Source: Gammaproteobacteria bacterium (GTDB taxonomy: Bacteria; Pseudomonadota; Gammaproteobacteria; Steroidobacterales; Steroidobacteraceae). Taken from it: DNA of 64,000 nt. How positions within the stretch are numbered: position 1 is the stretch's first letter; each line of letters starts with the position of its first letter. The notes below the pieces were generated by a model that did no database searches, had not been told where the DNA came from, and saw nothing but the letters and a program-made list of their open reading frames with translations. Both the position numbers and the translations under genes were made by a program. This document shows, piece after piece, positions 8,500 to 18,009 of this stretch. Location: contig DAHXNE010000090.1 in NCBI GenBank assembly GCA_027366635.1, positions 1-64,000 on the forward strand, in the 5' to 3' direction.

Positions 8500-10605
8500 A
8501 TGAGGTCAATCGCTATGGGTGGGGCGCTGCTGACGTCCGTGGTCGCATTTTCGCGCTCCCATCGGGAGCTTGCGTATGGCCTGATCCTGCTCGTGTCCCT
8601 GTTGGAGGCGTTGCCCGTCGTCGGCGCCTTCATCCCCGGCGACGCGATCATTCTCGCAGTCAGCGCGCTGGTGCCGACCGGCGCCCTGGGCCTGTGGCCG
8701 CTCATGATCGCGGCGACTCTCGGGGCGATTCTCGGCGACGGCCTGTCTTTCTGGCTCGGCCGTCATTATCGCGAGTCGATCGTGGGTCATTGGCCGGTCA
8801 GCCACTATCCTCGCATGGTAACGCGTGGCGAGGATTTCTTGCGGCGCCACGGCGGCAAGAGCGTGTTCATCGCTCGATTTACCCCGGGCGTCAGGTCAAT
8901 CGTTCCGATGCTCGCCGGCACACTGCGCATGCGGCCGAGACGTTTCTACGTCATGAATGTGCTGTCTGCGCTGTGTTGGGGACCGGTACATATCCTGGCC
9001 GGTGTCGCGATCGGCGCGACGCTGCTCGTGCTCGGCGCCGTCGCGGGGCGTCTCGCCGTCCTGCTGGCTATCGTGGGCGTTCTGCTCGCGCTGATCGTGT
9101 GGATCACGCGCTATGGCCTCAGGCGGCTGCCCGCCGTGGTCGCGGCCGGCGAGGAGCGGCTCCGCGCGTGGGCCCAAGGCCGCGACACCTGGTTCGGCCG
9201 CGCACTCCTGTCGATCCTCGATCCAGCCCGCAAAGAGCTGCCGGGACTGGCCCTGCTCGGAGCGATCCTGGTGGGAAGTCTGTGGCTGCTTCTCGGGGTG
9301 CTGCAGGACGTGTTGACCGGCGATCCGCTCGTGCGGGCCAACGAGGCCGTGTTCCACTTCCTGCAGTCACTGCGGACGGAGTGGTTCGATCATGTCATGG
9401 TGGCCGTGAGCGAGTTTGGCGATGCGCAAGTCGTGATCGCGGTGGGTCTCGTCGTCGTCTTCTGGTTCGCGCTGCGCCGCAATTGGCGGGGTGCGGCGCA
9501 TGCGGTCGGAGCCGTCGGACTCTCGATCGTCTTGACACTGCTGCTCGATGCGCTGCCGCACGGACCGAGCGTCCATCCCTTCGAATCGTACTGGGGCGCG
9601 TTCGCTTTTCCAGAGGGGCACTCGGCCGCGAACGCGGCGCTCTACGGTTTCTTGGCCATGGTGGCGGCCTGGGAGCTGACGATGCCGTGGAAGCTGCTCG
9701 TGGCGAGCGTGGCGGCCATCCTGGTGTCGGCGGTCGCGTTCTCGCGTGTCTACCTCGGCGCGCACTGGCTCTCCGGTGTGTTGGCTGGCGTCGCCTTCGG
9801 CACCGCGTGGGCCGCGTTTCTCGCCATCGCGTATCTGCGCCGCAACCCGCCGCCGATCAGGGCCGGCGGCCTGTGCGCGCTCGCCGGCACGGCCTTGCTC
9901 GTGGTTGGTGCGGCGCGTGTGGCGCAATCGCATGGCGCGGACATGCGTCGCTATGCCGTGCAGGAGCACACGCAAGCGATGTCCTGGGCGGTGTGGTGGC
10001 GTGGCGGCTGGTCCGAGCTGGCGGCTCGGCGCCTCAATCTCCTCGGGGAGGAGCGGGCGCCGCTCACCTTTCAGTGGGCGGGCAGTGATGTCCAGCTGGC
10101 GCGCGACCTCGCCGCGCATGGCTGGAGCGCTCCGGTTCCCTGGACGCCGCGCTCGGCGCTTGCCTGGCTCGATCCGCACGTGCGGCTCGGCAGTCTTCCG
10201 GTCCTGCCGCATCTGGAGAACGGCCGACCCCAGGCGCTGGTCAGGGTCCTGCCGCTGGCGGGCGCGGCGGGAACTTCGCGGCTCGTTCTGCGTCTTTGGA
10301 AGTCGAACGTGCGCTTGAGCAATCCCGGCGCAACCCCGGCCCCGCTGTTCGTCGGCATGGTGAGCGAGCAGCGTGTCTCGCGGCCCAACTGGTTTCTAAC
10401 ACTCACGCGCTCCATCCCGGATTACGACCGCGGGTTGGATGCGTTGGCCGCCGCGATCCCGGCGAGTCAACTCGTGCGTCGGCGGGTTGCGGCGCGCTCG
10501 CCGGGCTGGGACGGCCGGGTGCTCCTCGGATTCGATGTCGGAACACCGCGCGACGCCGCCGCATGTGTGCGGCAGGTCCTTGCAATTGCGGGTTTATGCT
10601 CGTAG
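8500..10605 (+). CDS. DedA - PAP2 phosphatase - LssY C-terminal fusion membrane protein
   Basis: A protein of about 701 residues with three parts. First is a DedA/SNARE-associated domain (GAFIPGDAIILAVSALVP, FWLGR, RFTPGVRSIVP), a family linked to membrane lipid flipping. Second is a PAP2-type membrane phosphatase (AFPEGHSAANA, then SRVYLGAHWLSGVLAG). Third is a soluble LssY C-terminal-type domain from about residue 500. The usual PAP2 KxxxxxxRP motif is not seen and the Asp expected after the catalytic His is Ser, so its phosphatase may be atypical. ATG 8500 or 8515 are both possible starts. The fusion suggests transport and dephosphorylation of a lipid carrier in one chain. Confidence 0.85.
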   Translation: MRSIAMGGALLTSVVAFSRSHRELAYGLILLVSLLEALPVVGAFIPGDAIILAVSALVPTGALGLWPLMIAATLGAILGDGLSFWLGRHYRESIVGHWPVSHYPRMVTRGEDFLRRHGGKSVFIARFTPGVRSIVPMLAGTLRMRPRRFYVMNVLSALCWGPVHILAGVAIGATLLVLGAVAGRLAVLLAIVGVLLALIVWITRYGLRRLPAVVAAGEERLRAWAQGRDTWFGRALLSILDPARKELPGLALLGAILVGSLWLLLGVLQDVLTGDPLVRANEAVFHFLQSLRTEWFDHVMVAVSEFGDAQVVIAVGLVVVFWFALRRNWRGAAHAVGAVGLSIVLTLLLDALPHGPSVHPFESYWGAFAFPEGHSAANAALYGFLAMVAAWELTMPWKLLVASVAAILVSAVAFSRVYLGAHWLSGVLAGVAFGTAWAAFLAIAYLRRNPPPIRAGGLCALAGTALLVVGAARVAQSHGADMRRYAVQEHTQAMSWAVWWRGGWSELAARRLNLLGEERAPLTFQWAGSDVQLARDLAAHGWSAPVPWTPRSALAWLDPHVRLGSLPVLPHLENGRPQALVRVLPLAGAAGTSRLVLRLWKSNVRLSNPGATPAPLFVGMVSEQRVSRPNWFLTLTRSIPDYDRGLDALAAAIPASQLVRRRVAARSPGWDGRVLLGFDVGTPRDAAACVRQVLAIAGLCS

Positions 10606-10715
10606 TCTGCGCGCGTACGACGGCAGTCGTAAATGGAATCGACGGGATGGGTCCATCTGCCTCTGGAAAACTGGCCGGTTTGCCGGCAGTGGGTTCGCGC
10701 GGCGGGCGCGAGCGG

Positions 10716-12134
10716 ATGCTGATGCGCCAAGCCGGCCGTGCGCGCTGGCGCAACGCGCAGTGGGCGCGGCGGCTCGATGGTCGGCCCGGACCGGGCGAGG
10801 CCAGAGTCGCGCGGCGCGCGCAGTGGCAGCCGTTGCTCGTGGGTGCGCTGCTGTGCCTGGTTCCGCTGAGCGCGGTGGCTGCGCGCGCCAGCACGGCAGA
10901 TAACGGCAGGCTTGCCCTTGCGCTTCCGGCCGCGATCGCGACTGCGTTGCGAGTCTCCCCGCAGGTGCGCCAGGCGGCGGATCTGCGCACGGCGGGTCGA
11001 TACGGCGCACGCGCCGGCCGTGCTTCGCTGTTGCCGCGGTTGTCGCTGGTCGCGGGCCGCTACTGGACACAGACGCGCGATGGGCAGCCGCTCTACGTCT
11101 CGGCCAACGGTCCGCACGAGACGATCGGCTTGGTGCAGATATCCGTGCCGTTGTATTCCCCGCAGCTGCGCGCGTTGGCGCGACTCGCCCGCGACCAAGC
11201 GGCGCTCGCGCGCAGTGAGCGGGCGCAGGTGTGCCTCGGCGTGGCCGCGCAGGTGGCCGATGCGTGGTATCAGCTTGCCCTCCTGCATGCCCGCGTTCGG
11301 ATCTGGAAGAGCACGTTGCGATCGGTCGACATCCTGTATCGAGGTACACAACAGAAGTACGCGGTCGGTGCCGCGGCGGTACTGGATCTGGCGCAAACCA
11401 AGCTGCTGCGACACAATGCCGAGAGTGGCCTGCAGCAGGCTCGCGCCGAGCGGCGCGCGGCCCGACGTGTCCTCGACGTGCTGCTCGGGCGCGCCCCGTC
11501 GGCGCGCATTGTGTTGCCAGTGCTTCGTCCGACGGCCCGGCCCCTGCCGACGGAGCCGCTGTGGATCGAGAAAGCCCGGCGGGCGCAGCCGCTGCTGCGT
11601 ATCGCGGCGCGGCAGATCGCCGTCGGCGCTGCTCAGGCCGGGACGCTGCGCGCCGGACGTTTGCCGACCATCAGCGCGGATGTCGACTACGGTGTGGACA
11701 CGGTGCCGATACCGCGGTCAGCCGATCTCGGGTGGCAGGTGTTTCTCGGTTTTCGCATGCCAATATTCAACTTCGACGCGCAGCGCGATCGCATTGCCGA
11801 CGCCGACGCGCGCGTGGCGGCTCTGCGGGCGGCGCGCAGTTCGGTGCTGTTGCAGATCCGTACGACCATCGCACATGACTACGGCAGCGCTCGGGCGGCT
11901 GAGCGTGTCTACCGGCAAGCGCTCAAGCAGCGCCGCGACGCGCGCGCGGTCTACGCTATGACGCGCGACGGCTACAAAGCCGGAACCCTGAACGCGCTGG
12001 ATCTGGCTCAGGCGGAGAACGGCTGGCTGCAGGCTCGGTTGCGAGTTGCGACCGCATTGGTGTTGTTGCGCATGGCGCGCACCCAGTTACATCTCGACAC
12101 CGGAACCTATCCGGGAAAGCGATCGGCACCATGA
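10716..12134 (+). CDS. TolC-type outer-membrane efflux channel
   Basis: About 472 residues from ATG 10716; ATG 10647 and 10722 are alternatives. A long basic N-terminus precedes a hydrophobic signal (PLLVGALLCLVPLSAVAARA). The mature part has two repeated TolC halves rich in long amphipathic helices, with SLLPRLSLVAGRYW, GLVQISVPLYS and the second-half YKAGTLNALDLAQAEN. It forms the exit duct of a tripartite pump. Its stop overlaps the next gene's start (ATGA), so the three genes form one translationally coupled operon. Confidence 0.88.
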   Translation: MLMRQAGRARWRNAQWARRLDGRPGPGEARVARRAQWQPLLVGALLCLVPLSAVAARASTADNGRLALALPAAIATALRVSPQVRQAADLRTAGRYGARAGRASLLPRLSLVAGRYWTQTRDGQPLYVSANGPHETIGLVQISVPLYSPQLRALARLARDQAALARSERAQVCLGVAAQVADAWYQLALLHARVRIWKSTLRSVDILYRGTQQKYAVGAAAVLDLAQTKLLRHNAESGLQQARAERRAARRVLDVLLGRAPSARIVLPVLRPTARPLPTEPLWIEKARRAQPLLRIAARQIAVGAAQAGTLRAGRLPTISADVDYGVDTVPIPRSADLGWQVFLGFRMPIFNFDAQRDRIADADARVAALRAARSSVLLQIRTTIAHDYGSARAAERVYRQALKQRRDARAVYAMTRDGYKAGTLNALDLAQAENGWLQARLRVATALVLLRMARTQLHLDTGTYPGKRSAP

Positions 12135-13138
12135 AGGCAGCGCGCAACAATCCGTCCTGGCTTGGGGGGGCGGGCGGTCTCGCCGCGGCGGTGTTGCTGT
12201 TCGGGCTGTCGGCCGCCGCGCAGGCGGCGGTTCCGGTAGGGACTTCGCCCGTGGAGCGCTCTGCCTGGCATCCGCGGGTGCACGCCATCGCCCGAGTGCG
12301 CAGTGTCAACCATGTCATCCTGAGCGCGCCGCTGAGCGGGCGAGTCTGGGAGCCGCAGCGCCCCGTGGGCGAGGTTCGGGCCGGGACGTTGCTCGCGCGG
12401 ATCACGCCACCGGGTCTGCAGGCCAGAGTGCAGGCGGCGCGCACGCAGTTGCGGCTCGCGCAGCTCAACGTGCAGCGTGATCGCACGCTATATCACGATG
12501 GCGTCGTGTCGCTGCAGATCCTGCAGAGCAGCCGCGCGACGGAGAAGCAGATGCAGGCCCAGGCGCAGGCGTTCGCGGGGCAGCTCGACAATCAGGTGAT
12601 TCGTGCTCCGTTTACCGGAATTCTCAATTATATGGTGCCCTCCGGCGCGGTGGTCAGTGCCGGTACCCCGATCGTGTCCCTGGATGGTCGCGGCGCGCCC
12701 TGGATCGAGGCGCTGTTGTCGCCGATGAGCGCGATGCGCCTGGCGCGCACCGCGCCTGTCGCTATTCGTTTCGGCGGCTGGTTGGGCAGTGGCCGCATCC
12801 ACAGTATCGGCCACAGCGCGCGGCAATCGGGTCTCGTCAGCGTGTACGTGACGCCGCCGCCGCGAGCGCCCCTGTTGCCAGGAGAGTGGGTGCACTTGCA
12901 CTTTGCGCAGCGTTCGACGCCGGGTTTCGTCGTGCCGCTGAGGGCGGTGGTCATGCAGGGCGCGGACGCGTTCGTGTTCGTCGACCGGGACGGCCATGCG
13001 GTTCGTGTGCAGGTCAACGTGCTCGGTACGCGCGGGAACCGGGCCTGGGTGAGAGGCGCCCTGCGGACCGGTGAGCCGGTTGTCGTGCGCGGCGCCGGTC
13101 GACTGAACAACGGCACGCCGCTGCTCCTGAAGCCATGA
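12131..13138 (+). CDS. RND periplasmic adaptor (membrane-fusion protein)
   Basis: A 335-residue HlyD/AcrA-class adaptor that bridges the inner-membrane pump and the outer-membrane channel. It has an N-terminal signal/anchor (GLAAAVLLFGLSAAAQAA), a short hairpin of helices (QARVQAARTQLRLAQLNVQ), a lipoyl half-motif (VIRAPFTGILNYMVPSGAVV) and a beta-barrel domain. It overlaps its neighbours by four bases on both sides. No metal-binding motif of the CusB type is visible. Confidence 0.88.
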   Translation: MKAARNNPSWLGGAGGLAAAVLLFGLSAAAQAAVPVGTSPVERSAWHPRVHAIARVRSVNHVILSAPLSGRVWEPQRPVGEVRAGTLLARITPPGLQARVQAARTQLRLAQLNVQRDRTLYHDGVVSLQILQSSRATEKQMQAQAQAFAGQLDNQVIRAPFTGILNYMVPSGAVVSAGTPIVSLDGRGAPWIEALLSPMSAMRLARTAPVAIRFGGWLGSGRIHSIGHSARQSGLVSVYVTPPPRAPLLPGEWVHLHFAQRSTPGFVVPLRAVVMQGADAFVFVDRDGHAVRVQVNVLGTRGNRAWVRGALRTGEPVVVRGAGRLNNGTPLLLKP

Positions 13139-16100
13139 TCCGCCGTTACCTGCGATTCCAATGGGAGAATCGCTACACGGTGGCGGTGCTCGCCGTCGTG
13201 CTCCTGCTGGCCGGCTGGGTCGCGTTCGAACGTCTACCGCAGAGCATCTTCCCGCCGGTCGACTTCCCCAAGGTCGCGGTGCTGGTGCACACCAACGACC
13301 TGCCGGTGCGCTACATGCTGCTGGCGGTGACCGAGCCGATGGAGCAGGCCGCCAAGGGTGAGCCGGGCGTCACGCTGGTGCGTTCCCAGACCGGGGTCGG
13401 TCTGAGCAAGCTGCATGTGTATTTCAGCCCCCGGACCAACCCGGAAACCGCGTACCTGCTGTTGCAGGCTCGGCTGGCCCACATCCCATTGCCGCCGGGC
13501 GCGACCATCAGTGTGCGCTTGATGAGACCCAACATCTATCCGCTGGCGGAGTATGCGCTGGTTTCCAATACTGTGAGCAGTGCGGCCATGAAGCCGGTGT
13601 TCGCCTTCACGCTGCGCCCGGTCATTCTTGGGGTGCCGGGGGTATACCAGGCCAGGGACACGGGCCGGGGCTGGCCGGAAGTGCATCTGACGCTCAGCCC
13701 GCGGCGTCTTGCCGAATATCATCTGAGCGCGGCTCAGGTCATCGCGACGCTGCGCGCCTACCAGGGGCCGTTCTTCGCCGGGATGCTGCACGCGTTCCAT
13801 CAGCAGTTCATCGCCGCCACGACACCGCGTCCGGCCGATGTGGCGGCGTTGGCCCGGTTGCCGCTGCCCCTTGGCCCGAGGGCGGCGCACGGTTCGCGCA
13901 CCGCGCTGCCGCTCGACGCGCTCGGTTCGGTGCGTATGGGTTCCCCGCCGCTCATCCGTGCGGCCGCGGTGCCCGGCTACCGCCATGCCGTGCTCGTCGA
14001 TGTCTCCGCGCAACAGGGCGAGAATCAAGTCGCGGTCGCGGCGCGGCTGCGCGCGAAGTTGCGTGCGGTGGCCGTACATCTGCCGCCGCACGTGCACCTG
14101 GTGCGCATCTATGACTTGAGTCGCCTGATCCGCACCAGCCTGCGCGACGTTTGGATTGCGCTCGGGCTCGGCAGCCTGATCGCCTTCGGGGTTGTCTATC
14201 TGTTTCTCGGCCGCCTCGACGGTGCCGTGGCGACCTTGATCGTGGTGCCGCTGGCGGTTGCCGCCACGATGATCCTGCTTTATGTCCTCGGGTTGGGGAT
14301 CAACATCATGACCCTCGGCGGCATCACCGCCGCCATCGGCGCGCTGGTGGACCACGCGATCGTGATCGTGGAGCGCGGGGTGCATGGACTCGAGGGTGAT
14401 CTGGCGCAGCGGCGCGATGCGGCGCTGCGCAAGGTGGCCGGCATTCTGCCGATGATGACTCTGGCCACGCTCACTTCCTGTGTCATTTTCGTGCCGCTCA
14501 TCTTTCTGTCGGGGACCATCGGCCTGCTGTTCCGCGGCATGGCCGCGGCGGTGGTCATCGCCCTGGTCACTTCCCAGCTCATCGCGATCGTGATCACGCC
14601 CGCGTTAGCGATGTGGGTGGCCCAGCGCCCCCGAGCAGTGCACCGGCTACCCGGTGAGCGGTGGGTGCGCCACCAGTACGGACGGACGCTGCTGCGCGGT
14701 ATGCGTAAGCCGGTGTGGGCTGCCGCGGTGGTCGGAATTCTGCTGGTCGTGGCGGCCATCGGCGTCTGGCGGCTGCCGACCGCCTTCCTGCCCCATTGGG
14801 ATGAGGGCATTTTCGTGGTTCCATACCGCACGCCGGTCGGCACGGGCGTGCGCGAGACGACCCAGGTCGGGCGCGCGATGATGCGTATCGCCCTGCATAA
14901 CCCCGCGGTCGCCCGGGCCTCGCTGGTGGTCGGCCGCGGATTGGGCAACCGCTATGCCACGCCGAACAAGGGCGGCATCACGATCCTGCTGAAGCGGCAG
15001 CGCCGCGCAAGCGTCTGGCAGGTGATGCAACAGCTGCGGCAGCGCTTTCGCGCGGCGTTCCCGGATCTGACCACGCTCGAGACCCAGCAGGTGATGATCA
15101 ATCGCCTGGGCAACCTGTCCGGATCGCACGCGCCGCTGGTCGTCGAGTTGTTCGGCAAGAGCTCGATCGTGCTGCACGACACCGGCGAGCGCCTGCTCGC
15201 AGCGCTGCTCGCCAGTCACGACTTTCAGTCCGTGGTGTTCAAGGCGCCCTCGGCCGGACCGGAGGTGCAGGTCACGCCGAACAGCCTGGCCGCACTCCAA
15301 GGGCTCACCCCGGCGAGCCTCGCCGGTCAGCTCGTGACGCGTCACTGGGGCGAGCGGGCGGGATTCCTGCTGCGGGGGGAGCAGATCGTGCCCATCCGCG
15401 TCGAGGAAGCTCATGCCGCTGATCGCACGCCGGTGAACTACGCGGACACGCGCATACGTCTGCCCAACGGCCGCCTCGCACCGCTGTCGCAAGTGGCGCA
15501 TGTGCACCTGCAGGGCGTCGTGCCATATGTGACCCATCAAAACCTCGTTCCCTACGCCACGATCAAGCTCAGCCCCGTGCCGGGCGAGGGACTGTCCGTG
15601 GCGGCGGGGCGCGCCGATCGGGTGATCGCGAAAGCCGGCCTGCCGCCGGGAGTCACCAGCCAGATCGGCGGCTACTACCGCGAGCAGCAGAGGAGTTTCC
15701 GGCAGATGCTGCTCATCCTGGGAGCGGCGCTGCTGATCCTGCTGGTGCTGCTCGGGTATCAGTTCGGCAGCCAGAAGGCGGCGCTCGTGGCCATCCTCTC
15801 CATCGCGCTGACGGCGGCCGGGACGCTGTTGGCACTGCTGGTGAGCGGCTCCGACCTCGACAGCACGGCGTTCCTCGGCATGTTGCTGGTGTTCGCCATC
15901 GCGGTGAACAACGTGATCCTGATCTTTTCCCGTGCGCAGCAGCTCGACGGCGGCGTGCCCCGGCCGGCGAGCGTCGCGCTGGCTGCGCACCAGCGCCTGC
16001 GTCCGATCCTCATGACCATGCTTGCGGACGTGTTGGGATTCGTGCCGATTGCTCTGGGCATCGGACGCGGTACCGATCTGCTGCGACCGCTGGCTATTGC

Positions 16101-16224
16101 CGTGATGGGCGGGCTCGTGATCGGAACGGCGATGACTCTGTGGCTGGCGCCGGTACTGTATGCCGCATGGTGGCGACCGCCGCGCACCGGCCCGTCCGTG
16201 CCGGTGAGACTCGAGCCGACTTGA
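13135..16224 (+). CDS. RND efflux transporter, inner-membrane pump
   Basis: A 1029-residue resistance-nodulation-division permease with twelve expected helices and two large periplasmic loops. It begins with the usual first helix (MIRRYLRFQWENRYTV) and carries the helix-4 region GGITAAIGALVDHAIVIVE. Drug pumps have two adjacent Asp in this proton relay and heavy-metal pumps one; here the pair is Asp-His. The length is close to normal for either class. The C-terminal half keeps AVNNVILIFSRAQ in helix 10. Substrate unknown, and no regulator lies beside the operon. Confidence 0.92.
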   Translation: MIRRYLRFQWENRYTVAVLAVVLLLAGWVAFERLPQSIFPPVDFPKVAVLVHTNDLPVRYMLLAVTEPMEQAAKGEPGVTLVRSQTGVGLSKLHVYFSPRTNPETAYLLLQARLAHIPLPPGATISVRLMRPNIYPLAEYALVSNTVSSAAMKPVFAFTLRPVILGVPGVYQARDTGRGWPEVHLTLSPRRLAEYHLSAAQVIATLRAYQGPFFAGMLHAFHQQFIAATTPRPADVAALARLPLPLGPRAAHGSRTALPLDALGSVRMGSPPLIRAAAVPGYRHAVLVDVSAQQGENQVAVAARLRAKLRAVAVHLPPHVHLVRIYDLSRLIRTSLRDVWIALGLGSLIAFGVVYLFLGRLDGAVATLIVVPLAVAATMILLYVLGLGINIMTLGGITAAIGALVDHAIVIVERGVHGLEGDLAQRRDAALRKVAGILPMMTLATLTSCVIFVPLIFLSGTIGLLFRGMAAAVVIALVTSQLIAIVITPALAMWVAQRPRAVHRLPGERWVRHQYGRTLLRGMRKPVWAAAVVGILLVVAAIGVWRLPTAFLPHWDEGIFVVPYRTPVGTGVRETTQVGRAMMRIALHNPAVARASLVVGRGLGNRYATPNKGGITILLKRQRRASVWQVMQQLRQRFRAAFPDLTTLETQQVMINRLGNLSGSHAPLVVELFGKSSIVLHDTGERLLAALLASHDFQSVVFKAPSAGPEVQVTPNSLAALQGLTPASLAGQLVTRHWGERAGFLLRGEQIVPIRVEEAHAADRTPVNYADTRIRLPNGRLAPLSQVAHVHLQGVVPYVTHQNLVPYATIKLSPVPGEGLSVAAGRADRVIAKAGLPPGVTSQIGGYYREQQRSFRQMLLILGAALLILLVLLGYQFGSQKAALVAILSIALTAAGTLLALLVSGSDLDSTAFLGMLLVFAIAVNNVILIFSRAQQLDGGVPRPASVALAAHQRLRPILMTMLADVLGFVPIALGIGRGTDLLRPLAIAVMGGLVIGTAMTLWLAPVLYAAWWRPPRTGPSVPVRLEPT

Positions 16225-16227
16225 GGG

Positions 16228-16500
16228 TTAACGCTGCGCCGCCGCGGCGCTTCCCTCGAGCAGGATCTGTCCGCCGGTGATCACACCGTGCTCGTCGCGG
16301 GCGAGTTCGATGCGTCCCTGATTCTCCCAGCTCTTCAGCAGCGTGGTCAGCGTGCGCGTGTAGCGTTCCGCTGCTTCGCGCTGCCTGCGCGCCTCGCGCA
16401 GCGCCTGGCGGGCATAGATGTGGGTCAGCAGCCAGGCAATCAGCGCGCCGAGCAGGGTGCCCGAAAGCGTGCACACGAGATAGGGCAGGGCCTGATTCAT
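16228..16500 (-). CDS. Small membrane-anchored coiled-coil protein, unknown function
   Basis: Ninety residues: one N-terminal transmembrane helix (LVCTLSGTLLGALIAWLLT), a charged helical stretch (ARQALREARRQREAAERYTR), and a short tail with ELARDEHGVITGGQILLEG. Its stop lies three bases from that of the convergent pump gene. I do not recognise a named family. Confidence 0.6.
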   Translation of the reverse strand: MNQALPYLVCTLSGTLLGALIAWLLTHIYARQALREARRQREAAERYTRTLTTLLKSWENQGRIELARDEHGVITGGQILLEGSAAAAQR

Positions 16501-16591
16501 AAGTGATATTCCGCAAGCGAGCCGGAGCCCTTGGTAAACATCATCCGCCGGTTCAGCTGGATTTGTCCATCGCCGCGGCCCCAGCCGGCCT

Positions 16592-17743
16592 TCAGTGGCG
16601 CTTCACGGGGGCGGCCTGGGTGCGTGGATCGTGCAGGGGCTGCACGAGCTTTCCCAGGAGGATCTCGGCGTGCGCCGCCGGCAGCTGGCTTTCGGGCAGG
16701 GAACTGCGTACGGCGGCCGCATCGATCGCGCCGTTTGCATGTAGCACCGCCAAGGCCCCGGCGAGGCGTCCGAAGCGTAATGAGCGGCCGAGGGGTGTCG
16801 ACGCCGGGCCGGGTCCGCACTGCTCGGCGAGCGCCGCGCGCGCCGCCTCCGAGAGCTGCCAGTCGGCCGCGATGCGCTGGGTGAGTACTCCCGCGTGGGC
16901 CTGCAGGAGCGCGGCGATCAGCGCCGCGGCACCCGGTGTGCCGTGAGCCGCCGCGGCGCATTGTGCGCGGGCGGCACGAAACAGCACGATCTCGGCCATG
17001 CCGCTGATGAGGCTGAGTAGCTCGCTGGCGAACGGCTCGGCCCGTTCGGCCACCGCGGCGTGAACCAGGGCTGCCTGCGCCGAGCGCAGCGCATGCTCCC
17101 AGACGAGCGGAGCGAAGCGCGGGAAGTCCTGCGCGGCCGCCGCAGCGAAGATCGGCTGCAGCAGCGCGGTGGCGATCACCGAGCGCAGTCCGTCGCTGCC
17201 GAGGATGGCCACCGCCCGCTCGATCGACTCCACCGGCTGGGCGCTGATCCGATAGAACGAGCTATTGGCCATGCGCAGCAGGCTGTCGACCAGCGCCGGA
17301 TCGCGCGCGATGATGGCCACCAATTGGCGCCGCGCCGTGCTCTCGTCGTTGATTGCGTGCATCAGTTGCGGCAGCAGGTTCGGGCGGCGGGGGAAGTGGC
17401 GCCGTTCGCTTGCCGCGTCGCCGATGACGGCAAGAGCCGCCGCCACTTGCTGGTCAAGCTCTTGAGCGGGCAATTCAGGCACGCTCATGCCGAACTCCAC
17501 CTGGCGCAGCAGCGCGAAAATCTCGTGAGACTCGAGCCGGTGGATCGGCGGCGGAGCATCCGGCACTCCTGTATCGGACTCGACCGAGACCTGAGCCGTT
17601 GCGGAGATTGCGGCGGACGTTTCGCCCGAAGCCGGCGAGTTCTTCGGCGTCGCGAAGCCCGGGCCGAACGCCCGGCGCAGCGCCGGCCTCACGAGCACGG
17701 CGGCGGCGGCGAGCACCAGTGGTGAGAGAAGCCAGATTTCCAT
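16592..17743 (-). CDS. HDOD-domain protein
   Basis: About 383 residues. An N-terminal membrane helix (IWLLSPLVLAAAAVLV) is followed by an HDOD domain from about residue 120 with RRPNLLPQLMHAINDE, IIARDPALVDSLLRMANSSFY and SIERAVAILGSDGLRSV. HDOD proteins are HD-related domains without the full metal site, often linked to cyclic-di-GMP or stress signalling. The ATG at 17743 puts the helix at the very N-terminus; a longer frame to 17851 adds sequence of no known kind. No ribosome binding site is obvious. Confidence 0.85.
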   Translation of the reverse strand: MEIWLLSPLVLAAAAVLVRPALRRAFGPGFATPKNSPASGETSAAISATAQVSVESDTGVPDAPPPIHRLESHEIFALLRQVEFGMSVPELPAQELDQQVAAALAVIGDAASERRHFPRRPNLLPQLMHAINDESTARRQLVAIIARDPALVDSLLRMANSSFYRISAQPVESIERAVAILGSDGLRSVIATALLQPIFAAAAAQDFPRFAPLVWEHALRSAQAALVHAAVAERAEPFASELLSLISGMAEIVLFRAARAQCAAAAHGTPGAAALIAALLQAHAGVLTQRIAADWQLSEAARAALAEQCGPGPASTPLGRSLRFGRLAGALAVLHANGAIDAAAVRSSLPESQLPAAHAEILLGKLVQPLHDPRTQAAPVKRH

Positions 17744-18009
17744 GGATACGGTCAACCCGTGCGACGGTATCGTCGCGGCGCAATCTTTGCAGTTGTCGGC
17801 CGAAGTGCGGAAAACTCCGGCACCGGACTGCCGATCTGTGACCGGCCGCACGCCGCGGAGCGCCCAGACCCCCGAGGCTGGTGAGGACTCTTAAGTCGCC
17901 GCCGCGGCCCGCGAGCGGCGCACGGCGAGCGCCGGGTCCTGGCGGTACACTGCCCGGGTCAGCCTGAGCGCAACGGCGCAGGCATTCGTCACGAGGCGGC
18001 CCACGAACC

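Noticed and set aside
9367-10212. Long minus-strand open frame opposite the DedA fusion gene
   Set aside because: It mirrors the codon bias of the plus-strand gene, has no family likeness and lacks a ribosome binding site.
14647-15990. 447-codon minus-strand frame opposite the RND pump
   Set aside because: A GC-rich antisense shadow; composition is Arg/His/Gln-rich and the plus-strand pump is certain.
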